NCBI RefSeq assembly: GCF_014905175.1
Contig: NC_057792.1
Coordinates: 17,800,963-17,864,962, forward strand
From: Aphidius gifuensis
Lineage: Eukaryota > Arthropoda > Insecta > Hymenoptera > Braconidae
Direction of reading: 5' to 3'
DNA: 64,000 bases
Each line of letters opens with the position of its first letter. Position 1 is the stretch's first letter. The translations under genes and the position numbers were made by a program. Positions 1 through 10,456 of this stretch are shown here, piece by piece. The notes below the pieces were generated by a model. The model saw only the letters and a program-made list of their open reading frames with translations, searched no databases and had not been told where the DNA came from.

Positions 1-326
1 ATTTTAAGTTTGTTCCAGCCATTTATTTTATCAATTGTACCATTTTTTAGGTCATTTATTATTTTATCACTGTCTAATGTTGTTAATATTGAATTTTTAA
101 TACAACTTGAAACACTTGTTATTGTTTGATTACAAGATTTTTCAGTACCTTCAAAATGTTGACTTCTTCTTGTTCTTAATAACATATCTTGTAATTCACG
201 TTGATGCCATTCTTGTATTTTTTTTTGTGTATATTTTGATATTACAAATATACCACCAATAATAATACCACCAAAAACAAATTTACGTTTATGATGGTTT
301 ATAAATTTTTTAACTCCAGAAAACAT
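1..326 (-). CDS. PEX3: PEX3, peroxisomal biogenesis factor 3 (N-terminal part; runs off the window)
   Basis: PEX3 is the peroxisomal membrane protein that docks PEX19 and helps insert other peroxisomal membrane proteins. The minus strand is open from the ATG at 326 to base 1, giving about 108 residues with no intron. The start MFSGVKKFINHHKRK, a glycine/isoleucine-rich membrane segment at about residues 18-30, then KYTQKKIQEW and RTRRSQHFEGTEKSCNQT match the family's order: basic N-terminus, single membrane anchor, basic KY..KKI helix and RR..HFE...C motif. The rest of the protein lies to the left of the window. The ATG sits only 16 bases after the Tim8 stop codon on the same strand, so this gene has no room for its own promoter there and is probably the second cistron of a shared transcript. 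The identity is firm; how it is expressed is inferred. Confidence 0.92.
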   Translation of the reverse strand, partial: MFSGVKKFINHHKRKFVFGGIIIGGIFVISKYTQKKIQEWHQRELQDMLLRTRRSQHFEGTEKSCNQTITSVSSCIKNSILTTLDSDKIINDLKNGTIDKINGWNKLK

Positions 327-342
327 TTTTTTTTTTTATCAA

Positions 343-671
343 TTAATCTTGTTGATTAGCAGCTCTTGCTAGACGATTTGTTATGAAATTTGTTGTATCT
401 ATAAATCTCTCGACACAATTAACCATACACTTTTGAGTTTTTGTTTCTAATCGTGTACCAGGATGATCCACACAGCTATCCCAACAAATGTCTGTCAAGT
501 TGTGCACAAGTGCCTATATTTATTAAATAAAAAAAATACATATTAACAAAACATATATTATTATAAATTAAAATTAAAAACTATTACCTGAAATCTTTGG
601 TTTGCTGATGCTGCTTCTAAAAATTGTTTTAGCTGATGATCACTGTTATTTGATCCACTTAATGAGTTCAT
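343..671 (-). CDS. Tim8: Tim8, small Tim chaperone of the mitochondrial intermembrane space
   Basis: Tim8 works with Tim13 as a hexameric chaperone that escorts hydrophobic precursors to the inner-membrane TIM22 complex. Two exons (671-588 and 513-343) join in frame across a 74-base GT-AG intron to give 84 residues, the usual size for a small Tim. The twin CX3C signature is complete: CWDSC at about residues 38-42 and CMVNC at about 57-61, followed by VERFIDTTNFI, which is typical of Tim8/DDP1 rather than Tim9, 10 or 13. The stop codon is followed by 16 bases, mostly an A run, and then the PEX3 ATG on the same strand. The 550 bases upstream separate this gene from DELE1 on the other strand and probably carry a divergent promoter. 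Confidence 0.93.
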
Positions 672-1220
672 TATTTTATAATATGCAATATTAATTATAA
701 ATATTTTAAGCCATAAAACTAATAAATTATTCAACTATTGTTGATATTATTTTAAATTAACTATTAATATATTATATTAATAATATGAAGAAACGTTAGA
801 AATTATAAGCTTTTAATGGACTTTGTAATCTCTTATTGAACAAGTTTTACGGTTATTTAATTTGTTATAATTATAAATAAATAATAATATTTACAAAAAA
901 AAAAGACAGACGTAGACAAGTGTACAAAGTACAAAAAAAAATATTATCAAAAAAATATTGATGATTATGAAATTATCGTGCGTGGGACCTCTCTCTCTTC
1001 TCTCTGCTTTAACCTAAAAAAAAAAAAATTCAATAATTAATAATAATAATAATTAATAATTACAAATGGCCGACGTCTGATACAGCGTTGTGCTGTTTAA
1101 CGTAAAAAGTGATATTATTATTAAATTATAAACATAAATATTATTACTAAATGACAACAATAATAGTTGTTATAAAATTTTTAAAAAAAAATTAAATATC
1201 AACAAGAAAATTTTTAAAAA
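672..1220. promoter_or_regulatory. Divergent promoter region between Tim8/PEX3 and DELE1
   Basis: This is 549 bases of AT-rich non-coding DNA between two divergently transcribed starts. A less AT-rich patch at about 975-1095, with a CT-rich run and a GGCCGACGTC core, is the likeliest promoter centre. No TATA box can be singled out against the AT background. Confidence 0.5.
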
Positions 1221-2663
1221 ATGTGGAAAAATTTAACAAGAGGATTACGAGAAACTTTGGAACGTCGTGTTTGTCCTACAAATGTATATTCGCAAGCTCA
1301 AAATGAAGAAAATAATTCAAATATATTAAGCTATAAAAAATCATGTTTAAATATTAAAAATTCATGCATTGATTTGGTTAAACATCAAAATAGTTTTTGC
1401 GGATTATTTAATAATCGTGGTGCTAAAGATAAAAAACATTATTCTGATTGGAATAAATGTGCACAACGTTCAATAAGTGATGTTCTTGGTTGGGTAAGTG
1501 TTAATTTAATTGTTGATATAATAAAAAACAAATGATTAATTAATTGAAATGTTTTTTTTAGTCAGGAATTTTAGCTCTTGGATGGGTAATATGTCAAACA
1601 CCGTGCATAAGAAAGCACATATTTGAAAAACATCGTCGTCGTAATGAAAATAAATGTTATTTTTCACAATTTCATAAAAATAATATTTCACATTTGTTGT
1701 TAAATAGTCTTAATCTAAAACCAAAAGATATACTTCCAGTTATCAATTGTATTCCAAATTCTAATACAAATAATAAAGATGAACTTATCAAAGGTGATAA
1801 TGAATGGCTGGAAGATGTACCAATTGGACCAATTACAGCTCAAGAAGTAAGAATAATAATTAATTAAATTAATTATAGCTAATGCAATTTAATTAATTAT
1901 ATATTACTTTTAAAAAATTAGGCATTGGGTGCATCAAAAGAAAATTTCACAGCTATTCATAAAATAGTTATGAGTGAATTAGAATTGCAAATTGGTGTTA
2001 AGGCACTTGGTGAAAAACAGTATAAAAAAGCAATTGAACATTTTACAACTGGTGCTAAATTATCATCACCAGGTAGTATGTTTAATTTAGGATTATGTTA
2101 TCAACTTGGTCTTGGTATACCTAGTGACATAAACAAGGTAATTTTATTTCTTTATGTTTTTGTTTATTATATTCAAAAGTTTAATAAAGTTTACTTTTTT
2201 TAAAATTTCATAGGCAGCTAAATTTTATAAAGAAGCTGCTAAAAGAGGTCATGCTGATGCCATGTATAATCTTGGAGTATTTTATGCTCAAGGACGTGGT
2301 GGATTAGTAAAAAATAAAAATATTGCTCGTGATTTATTTACAAAAGCAGCAAATCTTGGTCATCATGATGCTAAAACTGCTTTGGAATTAGAAAAAATAA
2401 AAATTAAAGAAAAAGAGCTGGCTTTAAGTAACAAAACACAATCAACTGTTCCATCAAAAACAGCAACAAATATATTTAAACGTAGTATAAATATATTTTC
2501 ATCAAAAATTAATTATAATGATGATGATGATGATGATGATTTGTATGACAATTCTTACAAATCGTATTATCCAATAAATAATTATGGTAATAACGATTAT
2601 TATCTTAACTTTTTGGGAATTCAGCCGAAAAGTGTACCAATTCTCATGGAAGCAGTACAGTAA
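1221..2663 (+). CDS. DELE1: DELE1-like mitochondrial stress relay protein (Sel1/TPR-type repeats)
   Basis: Four exons (1221-1493, 1562-1846, 1922-2137, 2214-2663) join in phase 0 to give about 407 residues. The N-terminus MWKNLTRGLRETLERR is basic and amphipathic like a mitochondrial presequence. A hydrophobic segment, SGILALGWVICQ, follows near residue 92. The C-terminal half has at least two or three Sel1-like repeats (SSPGSMFNLGLCYQLGLG, HADAMYNLGVFYAQGRGG, GHHDAKTALEL). Presequence, single hydrophobic patch and C-terminal helical repeats are the order found in DELE1, which is cleaved by OMA1 and relays mitochondrial stress to the eIF2-alpha kinase HRI. There are fewer repeats than in the vertebrate protein. 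A run of seven aspartates encoded by GAT repeats at 2518-2541 breaks the C-terminal tail. A generic Sel1-repeat protein is the main alternative. Confidence 0.75.
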
Positions 2664-2922
2664 GATGTTTTTTTTTTTATCTATTATTTTTATCATTATT
2701 ACTAGCATAACTGTTGAATAGTTTGACGTGATATTATGCCATCACTGTGTGATTTTATTGTCTCATAAATAATAAAAAATTTAATGATAATAAAAAAAAA
2801 ATAACAAAAAACTGTGTATATATTTGTATATAAAATGTATTTTAATGAATTAAGATAAAATTTATTTTAGTAGAATATAATTCAATTCTAAAATTAAAAA
2901 AATCGTTTTAATTTAATTATTT
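2664..2922. terminator. Convergent 3' ends of DELE1 and NUDT9
   Basis: This is a 259-base AT-rich spacer between two converging stop codons. AATAAA at 2771-2776 suits the plus-strand DELE1 transcript. TTTATT at 2861-2866 is AATAAA on the minus strand for NUDT9. Confidence 0.55.
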
Positions 2923-3845
2923 TTACCAATGTGCTTTTTTTTTTTCAACAGTTAATTGAATAAAATTGATATGATTAGCATATAAATTTAAATTTTGTTC
3001 AATGTCAATCCATCTGACGTTTGATGCATCATCACCAGCTTCAAGTGGTATACTACCAACAAGACTTCCATCATCATCATGAAAATTCATAGCACAAGTT
3101 TCCATCCAAGAATTATCAGTGTTTCTTGGATCATCAACGTATCCTTTATAAATTTCTTCACCATTAGAAAATAATTTATTGATTGAATCAGTAATAATTG
3201 ATAATTGTTCTGGTGTTTTTCCAATTGAATTTAATGCTTCTTCCATAAATTCACGTTTTAATGTTAATGATATTACTTCACCAGCATCAACCATACCACC
3301 AGGTATTGCCCATTCTCCTGTATCTTTTCTTTTAATTCCAATAAATTGTAAAATTTGTTTTTTCGATTCATTGTTTATTGTTATATTGCCAGCAATGTCA
3401 CGTTTCCATCGTGTTACTATTGGATCAGCTGCATGATTTGGACCCCAACGTCCTAACAATCCTCTTCCTCGTATTCCTGTTCTACCAGCTGGATTTATTG
3501 GACGATTATTATCATCGAATTTGTAAATTCCATTGTGACAATGTCGATTAATTTTACCTGATGATAAAAGTAATTTTTAAAATGTAATTAATATATGAAT
3601 TATTTATATCATTATTTACCATCAATTTGATTCCATTTTGGTTTAAAAGAAGGATCATCAATGTCTAGATCAGCCCAAGGTTTTCCTACAACAACAGATG
3701 ATGTGTAATCTGGTGGATTGTACTCTGGATAATCAATTGACCAATCAACTTTATCATCTGGTACCTGAAATCTTTGGACTTTACTTGATTGATAAATCCC
3801 TCCACGACAATTATTGTGCAACATTTTAATTGTATTTAATCTCAT
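2923..3845 (-). CDS. NUDT9: NUDT9-type ADP-ribose pyrophosphatase (Nudix hydrolase)
   Basis: The enzyme hydrolyses ADP-ribose to AMP and ribose 5-phosphate, in the NUDT9 family usually in mitochondria. Two exons (3845-3620 and 3557-2923) join G|GT in frame to give 286 residues. Family landmarks appear in order: SSKVQRFQVPDDKVDW, PAGRTGIRGRGLLGRWGPNHA, then the Nudix box GGMVDAGEV...REFMEEALN, which keeps the catalytic REx2EE core. Later come YKGYVDDPRNTDNSW and LEAGDD. The Nudix box is complete, unlike the degenerate one in vertebrate TRPM2, so an active enzyme is expected. The ATG is preceded by an acceptor-like TTAG at 3848-3851, so a 5' exon carrying UTR, or a longer targeting peptide, may lie upstream in 3.85-4.7 kb. 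Confidence 0.94.
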
Positions 3846-4850
3846 ATCTAATTTACAAAAATAATTATAAAAATTAAATTGAGCAAATATATAATCAACA
3901 TAAATTTATATACATACTTTAACTTGCTCTCGAAATTTTCTTGTTTGTTTGTTTTTGTTTTTTTTTTTTAATTGACATTTTGACAAATAACAATAGTAAT
4001 TTTTGTTTTTTATATTTATTAATTTGGCAACAATTATTTCACTAAATAAAATAGGGAAAATTATATTTAAGTATTTTAAAATACACGCGCGTAAATAAAT
4101 CCCTCAATGACACAATAAAAATGATTTATTATTAAGTGATAAACATAAATAGTCTCAGCATTAATCATTGTTATTATCATCTAAGCTAAATGTGATAAAA
4201 AAAAAATTTTTTCCATCGTTATATATTCAGCAACTGTACTCAACACGTGTAGAATAAAAAATTTTTATATTTAGTAATTTCGGGATAGAAAAATATATAA
4301 ACTTGTGGATATTATCAACACGTGTCTATCGAATAAAATTTCTAAAGCTAAATAAATATATTATCAATTGAAAATACCATTAGTTATTATTATAAAAAAA
4401 AAATACATATATATTAAAATTGATTTAAAAAAAAGAAAAAAAAAATCACAATAAAATGATGAATGAAGAATGTAAAAAACGTGACTAGAAAAATTATAGA
4501 AAATTAAAAAAAAAAATTTATTTCTCAGATTGAATGAAACATTTGTGTAAATAGTTCCTAGTAACAACTCATCGCATTGATGTGAGATTATAATTTATTG
4601 TTTGTCAAATGAAGTGTGAAAAAATAAAGATAAAAAAAATTTATAAAAGTAAATAATATACTCGCCGCCATAGTCAGCAATTAAACAATAAAAAAATATA
4701 TATATATATATTTATTAATTCAAATATATTATCTCAAAAGGATGATCCAACAAAAGGTATCATATCATTGTACGTAAACCATTGTAACACAACATAAAAA
4801 ATATAAAAATAATTTTAATTTAAAATCTAGAAATTTAATTTAATTTAAAA
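3846..4850. promoter_or_regulatory. Divergent intergenic region, NUDT9 and M13 peptidase
   Basis: This is about 1 kb of AT-rich DNA without a credible coding frame. It contains two copies of a CAACACGTGT motif (E-box CACGTG) near 4243-4252 and 4317-4326, a GC patch ACACGCGCG near 4081, and a (TA)n run near 4698-4712. It probably includes the NUDT9 5' exon and the start site of the peptidase gene. Confidence 0.4.
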
Positions 4851-7800
4851 ATGATGACAATGTTTATTTATCAATTATTATTAATTATTATTATTATAAA
4901 TAAAAATAAGTTTAATTCAGAGGCTAAATATATTAACACCAGTCATTTTGAACCAGTTTGTCAAACAAAATTATGTCAAAAAATAGGTAATAAAAATAAG
5001 ACAATTTAATTATTATAATATTGTTTATTATTTTTTTTAAATTATAATGAAATATATAATTTTATAGCAGCTGATATTATGGCTGGAATGAAAAATGAAG
5101 TTAAACCATGTGATAATTTTTACAAATATGCATGTGGTAATTGGGAAAAAACAAATCCAAGTCTAAATCAATTTATTCATTTGGAAAAAGAAAAAATGTA
5201 TCTATTAAAAGGTAATATTAAAATTTAATAATAAAACAAAATTATACAAATAATATATTAATTTGTTATTTATTTATATGTTTTTTTTTAAATTTGTAAT
5301 TAAAAAAAAGCAATTCTAGAATCAAATTGGAATGAAAATGATAATTCAGCAGTTATAAAAGCTAAAAAACTTTATCGAGCTTGCATGGATACAAGTGAGT
5401 TAATAAAAAATATTAATTATTAAATAATTAATTAATTAAATAAATAATTTTTATAGATACGATAGAAAAACAAGGACTTTCAAGATTAATATATTTAATA
5501 AATTTAATTGGTGGATGGCCGTTGACAATGTCTGATAATGAATGGCAAATAAAAAATAAATCATGGCAAATAATTGATCAAACAATTCATAAAATTATGG
5601 GTGATTCAGCACTATTCAGTATTCGAGCTGTGATTGATAATTCAAATACATCTGCTCACATAATTGCAGTAAATTAAAATGAATATTATTTTTCTATTTA
5701 TTAATCAATTAAATGATAATTATTTAATTTTTTTTTTTTTTTCCATTAGCTATCATCACCACGACCAAAACCACCAGCAGGTTTTGTCTCAATTATTGAT
5801 CCAATTGACATGGATCTTGAGCCAGTTGTTAATTATAGAAATTTAATTGCAAATATTACGAAAATAATTGCAAATAAACAAGGAACATTTATTGATTTAA
5901 ATACTTTTGATAATGATATTAAAGACATAGTCAAATTTGAAGTGGAATTAGATCAAGTTTGTTTATCATTTAATTTATTTTTATCATTCAAAATGTATAA
6001 ATTATTTAATCCTTTTTTAAATTTTTTATAGATTGCGATGATTGAAACAAAGTCAACGACTTCTGATGTTAATCAAACATTGGAAAAAATAACAATTAAA
6101 CAATTACAAAAAGAGTATGATTTATCAGAAAATAAAACAATTCAACAAGTATATTTTTTTTTTGTTTTAAATAATTTTTATTTATAGAATTAATTTAATT
6201 GTTTATTTAAAAATTGAATTATAATTTTATTGTATTTTTTTATTTAGATTAATTGGCTTTATCGAATTCAAAATATAATGGGAGTTTCAAAAATTAAAGT
6301 TGAAAAGTCAACAGTTGTTGCAGTATTTCCAAAACAGTATTTTACAAAATTGGCAAAATTACTTAGTAAAACACCACCAAAAGTTATAAGTAAATTATTT
6401 TAATTTATATATTATAATAATTATTATTAAAATTTGATATTAATTTTAAATAAAAAAACAGTTAATTTGGTGAATTGGTGGATGGTTAAGCAGCTTTTGC
6501 GTCATACAAATAAAGAGATGTCTGATCTTGTGAGTCAACTTGAGGAGTTTGAAGGAATAGAAGACAAACCAAGGTATTTAAAAATAAAAAAAATAAATTA
6601 AAAAATATTAATTGCTTGTTAATTTTTAATTTAAAGATGGTTTTTTTGTACGTCAATCAATGAAATGCAACATGCTCTTGCATATGAATATGTTAAAAAA
6701 TATTTTCCAAATATAACATCTAAAAATGTAAGAATTTAAATTGAAAAAATTTACTCTTTAATTAATTTATTAATATAAATTTTTGTTGTAATTTAGATTG
6801 TGAAGGATATAATGCAACAAATAATTACTGAGATGAAAAATAATATTGTAAATTCAACTTGGTTAGACAATAATTCGAGACAAAGTGCTTTAAAAAAACT
6901 TTATAATATGAAACAATTTATTGGATATCCTGACTGGTACAATGACAGCAAAGCCGTTGCAGATTTTTACAACGATGTAAATATAAATTGAAATATTACA
7001 TCATCAAAATAAATCATTAATTATTATTTTTTATTTATTTTCTAGCTCAAAGTTGGAGAGAATCATTTACTAAATCATTTAGCAACTCGTGGATTTGGTC
7101 TCAAAGTAAATTTAAATACGTTAAAAGGACCAGTTAATAAAAAAAAGTATTAATTTATTAAATTAATTAATTACTTATCTAAAAATCCAGATAACATAAT
7201 TTTTTTTATTTCCAGATGGATAGCTGATCCAACCCAAGTCAATGCCTTCTATTACTATCTCGGAAATGCTTTAAGTAATTTTTAATTAATTTTTTTTCTT
7301 ATCAAATTAAACATTAAATAATTATTAAAAATAAATTTGTCTTTTTTTTTTTTTCTCAGCATTACCAGCAGCAATTTTACGAGTTCCATTTTTCAATGAC
7401 GAACAACCAGAGTAAATATTAATATTTTTTTTCCTCATAAATATAATAAATTAACTGATAAAAATATACTGTTCTTTTTTCTATGAAAATTCTAGTGCAA
7501 TTAATTATGGAAGCATTGGTAATATTATATAAATATTTTTTTTCAATTATTATTAATTATTAAATAGTATAATTAATTAATTATTTAGTTTATTTTATTG
7601 TTGATTGGTAAGGTAATATAATTGGTCATGAAATATCACATGGATTTGATGATGTTGGACGACAGTATGACGAAGATGGAAATTTGAGAAATTGGTGGTC
7701 AACTGATACCATCAATGAGTACAATGATCGAGCTGAATGTTTTGTTCATAAATTTGGACAATATGTGGTGAAATATCACAACATTTCTTACAGAGTAAGA

Positions 7801-8299
7801 ATTAATTATTGTTTTAATTTTATTTTTTTGATAATTGAAAAAATATAAAAAAAACATATCTTTTTATAACAGACAGATCCAATTAAAACATTGTCAGAGA
7901 ATATTGCAGATTCAACTGGAGTTAGAGCTGTTTTTGAAGCATTCAAAAAACATTCTGCTGAATTTCCATCGAAAAATATGAGGCTACCTGGTCTTGAACA
8001 TCTCAATACACGACAACTATTTTTTCTCTCCTATGCACACGTAAATATATTTAATTTAATTTAAGAAAATAATTGTTTTTATAATTATAATTTATAATAA
8101 TGATTTCGATTATTTTTAGACATTTTGTGAGGCAATACCTGCTGAAAAAATGCTCAATATGATGATATCAAATGTTCATTGTCCATCAACATTTAGAATA
8201 GCTGGAACACTTTCAAATATGGAAGATTTTGCTGAAACTTTTAAATGCAAACCAGGAACAGTTATGAATCCAACATTAAAATGTGGCATTTGGTATTAA
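4851..8299 (+). CDS. Secreted neprilysin-like M13 zinc metallopeptidase
   Basis: Seventeen exons join with consistent phases to give 729 residues, the normal M13 length. Boundaries: 4851-4986, 5068-5211, 5311-5394, 5457-5668, 5750-5956, 6032-6148, 6248-6389, 6462-6573, 6637-6727, 6797-6976, 7046-7146, 7216-7274, 7360-7411, 7496-7518, 7613-7794, 7873-8040, 8120-8299. The N-terminus is a short hydrophobic signal peptide (MMTMFIYQLLLIIIII) rather than an internal type II anchor, so the product should be secreted. CDNFYKYACGNW is the family's N-terminal signature. The substrate-binding NAxY motif is NAFYY (about residue 518), the zinc site is HEISH (about 559-563), and the third ligand lies in ENIAD (about 623-627). 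The usual NGG after ENIAD is STG, and VWC is replaced by TFC, so specificity may differ. The C-terminus has the CxxW motif (CGIW). Exon 14 is a 23-base microexon. AATAAA at 8329-8334 can serve for polyadenylation. Confidence 0.94.
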
Positions 8300-8919
8300 T
8301 CTAAAAATAACAATTAACAAATGAAAAAAATAAAAAGAAAATTTTTTAAAATAAAAATCAGGTATAAAATTTCAATCAAAGAATCAATAAGTATTTTTAT
8401 AATATTAACATCACTAAAATATTACTTTTTTTTTTTTTGTACCTAAAAATATAGTGTAATTATAATTAATTATTTACAAAAATGTTTTTTTTTTTTTTTT
8501 TTTAATATTAATTTATGATAATTTTTATATTTGTTTATTTTTTTTGTTTTTGAATTATTAAATTATCAATTTTTTATCAGTAAATTAAAAAACATCAACG
8601 ACAATAAAATGAGGTAATAAATTAAATAATTTTATTTTTTTTTCTCTTTGTAAATAAATTAATTTTTTATAAATGAAAAAATTTAAATTTTATATTTAAA
8701 TTTAATTCAATACAATAAAATTAAAAATATAATTTCGATATTTTTTTTTCGTTTCAACAATTTTCTATAATTATTTATTATTAATATTATTTTTGTAAAA
8801 TATTATTGTATGTTTTTATAATATAAACATAATAAATAAAATAAATTTAAATACGATTTAATACTGCCAATGAGAAATCAAAAAAAAAAAATAATAATAA
8901 TTAATTAATTTATCAGTAT
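8300..8919. other. AT-rich convergent intergenic spacer
   Basis: About 620 bases of poly-T and poly-A runs separate the 3' ends of the M13 peptidase (plus) and the RIN-repeat protein (minus). I see polyadenylation-like AATAAA strings on both strands and nothing coding. Confidence 0.5.
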
Positions 8920-9771
8920 TTATGCATTATTTGTATTTTTTTTCATAATATTCGTTGCAGAGTATCTATCGTTGTCATCAGCATTATATGAACGAACTTC
9001 TTTTTTTTCATCTAAAATTGGACGACGTTCTTCATTAAATTTATTAACAGCATCATTAACTTTAACATCAACATTGGCCATTTGGTTTTTGTCAATCTGT
9101 TTATTATCATTGACTCGTTCAGCACGATTAACACCATTAATTTTTTCATATTCTTCTCTCTTTGCTAAATCTGAAGCTTCTCTATTAATAACCCTTGAAT
9201 TATCAGGCTGATTACCATTGATTCGTTCAGCAGGATTATCATCAGACCCAATTCTTTCATGCCTTTCTGCTTCTTTGTCTTCTGTACCTAATTTCGTTTG
9301 TTGTTTATTTATTCGAACATTATTCATCTCGTTTAAATTTTCTTTATCATTAATTCTCAAATCATCATCTCGATTTTGGTAAGGTTGATTATTATCATTG
9401 ATTCGATCAACAGAATCGTCACCCTCAAGTGGTTCATATCCTTTTTTTCTTTGTTTAGCTGCATTCAAGCGCAGATTTAAATTATCCATTTCAGCTGGAG
9501 AAATCGGATATTTATTTTGTTTGTAGTCAACTTTATTTGATTTACCATTCTGATTTTTATTGCCAACTTCTAATTCTTCATACTGTGGTTTTGAGTTTTG
9601 ACCACCAGCATCTGCTCAAAAAAATACAATAAATCAATAATATAATTATTAAAAATTAAATATACCTATTTTTATTTTATCATAAATTAATATATTTTTA
9701 TTAAAAAGAAATAAAAAATTACCTGAATATTCAATTGCAATTACAATGACAATTAAAATTATCAATTTCAT
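8920..9771 (-). CDS. Small secreted acidic/charged protein with repeated RIN motifs (unrecognised)
   Basis: Two exons (9771-9723 and 9611-8920) join G|AT in frame to give 246 residues. The first exon is almost exactly a signal peptide, MKLIILIVIVIAIEYSG, so the protein is probably secreted. The rest is hydrophilic, rich in N, D, E, K and R, has no cysteine, and looks disordered. A short motif recurs about every 15-25 residues: DRINDN, LRINDK, VRINKQ, ERIGSD, ERINGN, RVINRE, EKINGV, ERVNDN, VKVNDA. I do not recognise the family. A TATA box (TATATAAA on the minus strand near 9871-9879) with a TCAGT initiator about 30 bases downstream points to a strong, probably tissue-restricted promoter. Context among other secreted-protein genes suggests a salivary, venom or similar product, which is speculation. 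Confidence 0.75.
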
Positions 9772-9837
9772 TTTGACGAAATAATTTTGAAAAATTTTTT
9801 TTATCACAACAATATAAAGAATAATAAGACAACTGTG

Positions 9838-9880
9838 AACTGACTGATAAAACATCCAAATACTGACAGGTTTATATACC
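9838..9880 (-). promoter_or_regulatory. TATA box plus initiator of the RIN-repeat gene
   Basis: On the minus strand GGTATATAAAC lies at about 9870-9880, and TCAGTCAG, a good arthropod initiator, lies at about 9838-9845. The roughly 30-base spacing is that of a focused TATA promoter. The ATG follows about 70 bases further on. Confidence 0.6.
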
Positions 9881-9944
9881 TGAGCTATAATTATTTATAA
9901 CTTTAACTGCATTTTATCAGTTAAAACCAGATTTTACTAGTTTC

Positions 9945-9979
9945 GACTGATATAAACTATTTATGACTGGTATAAACTA
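9945..9979. repeat. Tandem 15-base direct repeat upstream of the TATA promoter
   Basis: GACTGATATAAACTA at 9945-9959 and GACTGGTATAAACTA at 9965-9979 differ at one base and are 20 bases apart, about two helical turns. They lie 65-110 bases upstream of the TATA box and could be paired activator sites. Confidence 0.5.
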
Positions 9980-10059
9980 AACAATGTCTAACGTATCCAT
10001 ATAAATACACACACACACATGTATGCTAGATGATAATATATTACCAAAAATTCAAAAAA

Positions 10060-10456
10060 AAATTAAGTGATAAGAATTAATCTTTTAAAATTATTATAAA
10101 AATAAAAATTACGTTGATATTTTCCTCCAGTTTGACTGTATAAAAATTTTGATAAATAATTATATAATTCATCATTATTTAGAGAGCTTTTTAATATATT
10201 TTTGTCATAATTTTGATGAATAAAATTTTTAAAATCTATTGGTCAAGGTGATACGTGATCAATGCTTGTCATGTTCATTAAATTTTCAGTCAATATTATA
10301 ATATTTTTTAACAATTGAAACAATACCATTTCTTTTATTTTCAATTTTTTTAACATCAAGTGTAAAAAATGCTACGAAAAATGTTACTTGAAGAAAGAAA
10401 GTAACAAGTACTCCAACAGCAGCATAGATACAAAATGATTCAAGAGATGAAAGTAT
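10060..10456 (-). pseudogene. Broken relic of a Patched-related (PTCHD/ptr) gene
   Basis: Behind an AG acceptor, the minus strand from 10456 reads 56 codons that match the last part of the sterol-sensing-type transmembrane region of Patched-related proteins: LESFCIYAAVGVL, QVTFFVAFFTLD, and a dibasic KRNGI segment. A TGA at 10288-10286 then stops the frame. Shifted by one frame, from about 10230, a second piece reads FIHQNYDKN ... FLYSQTGGKYQR, like the loop that follows in the same family. A stop, a frame change and the lack of any further exons on either side make this a decayed fragment rather than a working gene. A real two-exon C-terminal remnant of a neighbouring gene seems unlikely because nothing similar is found nearby. 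Confidence 0.72.
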
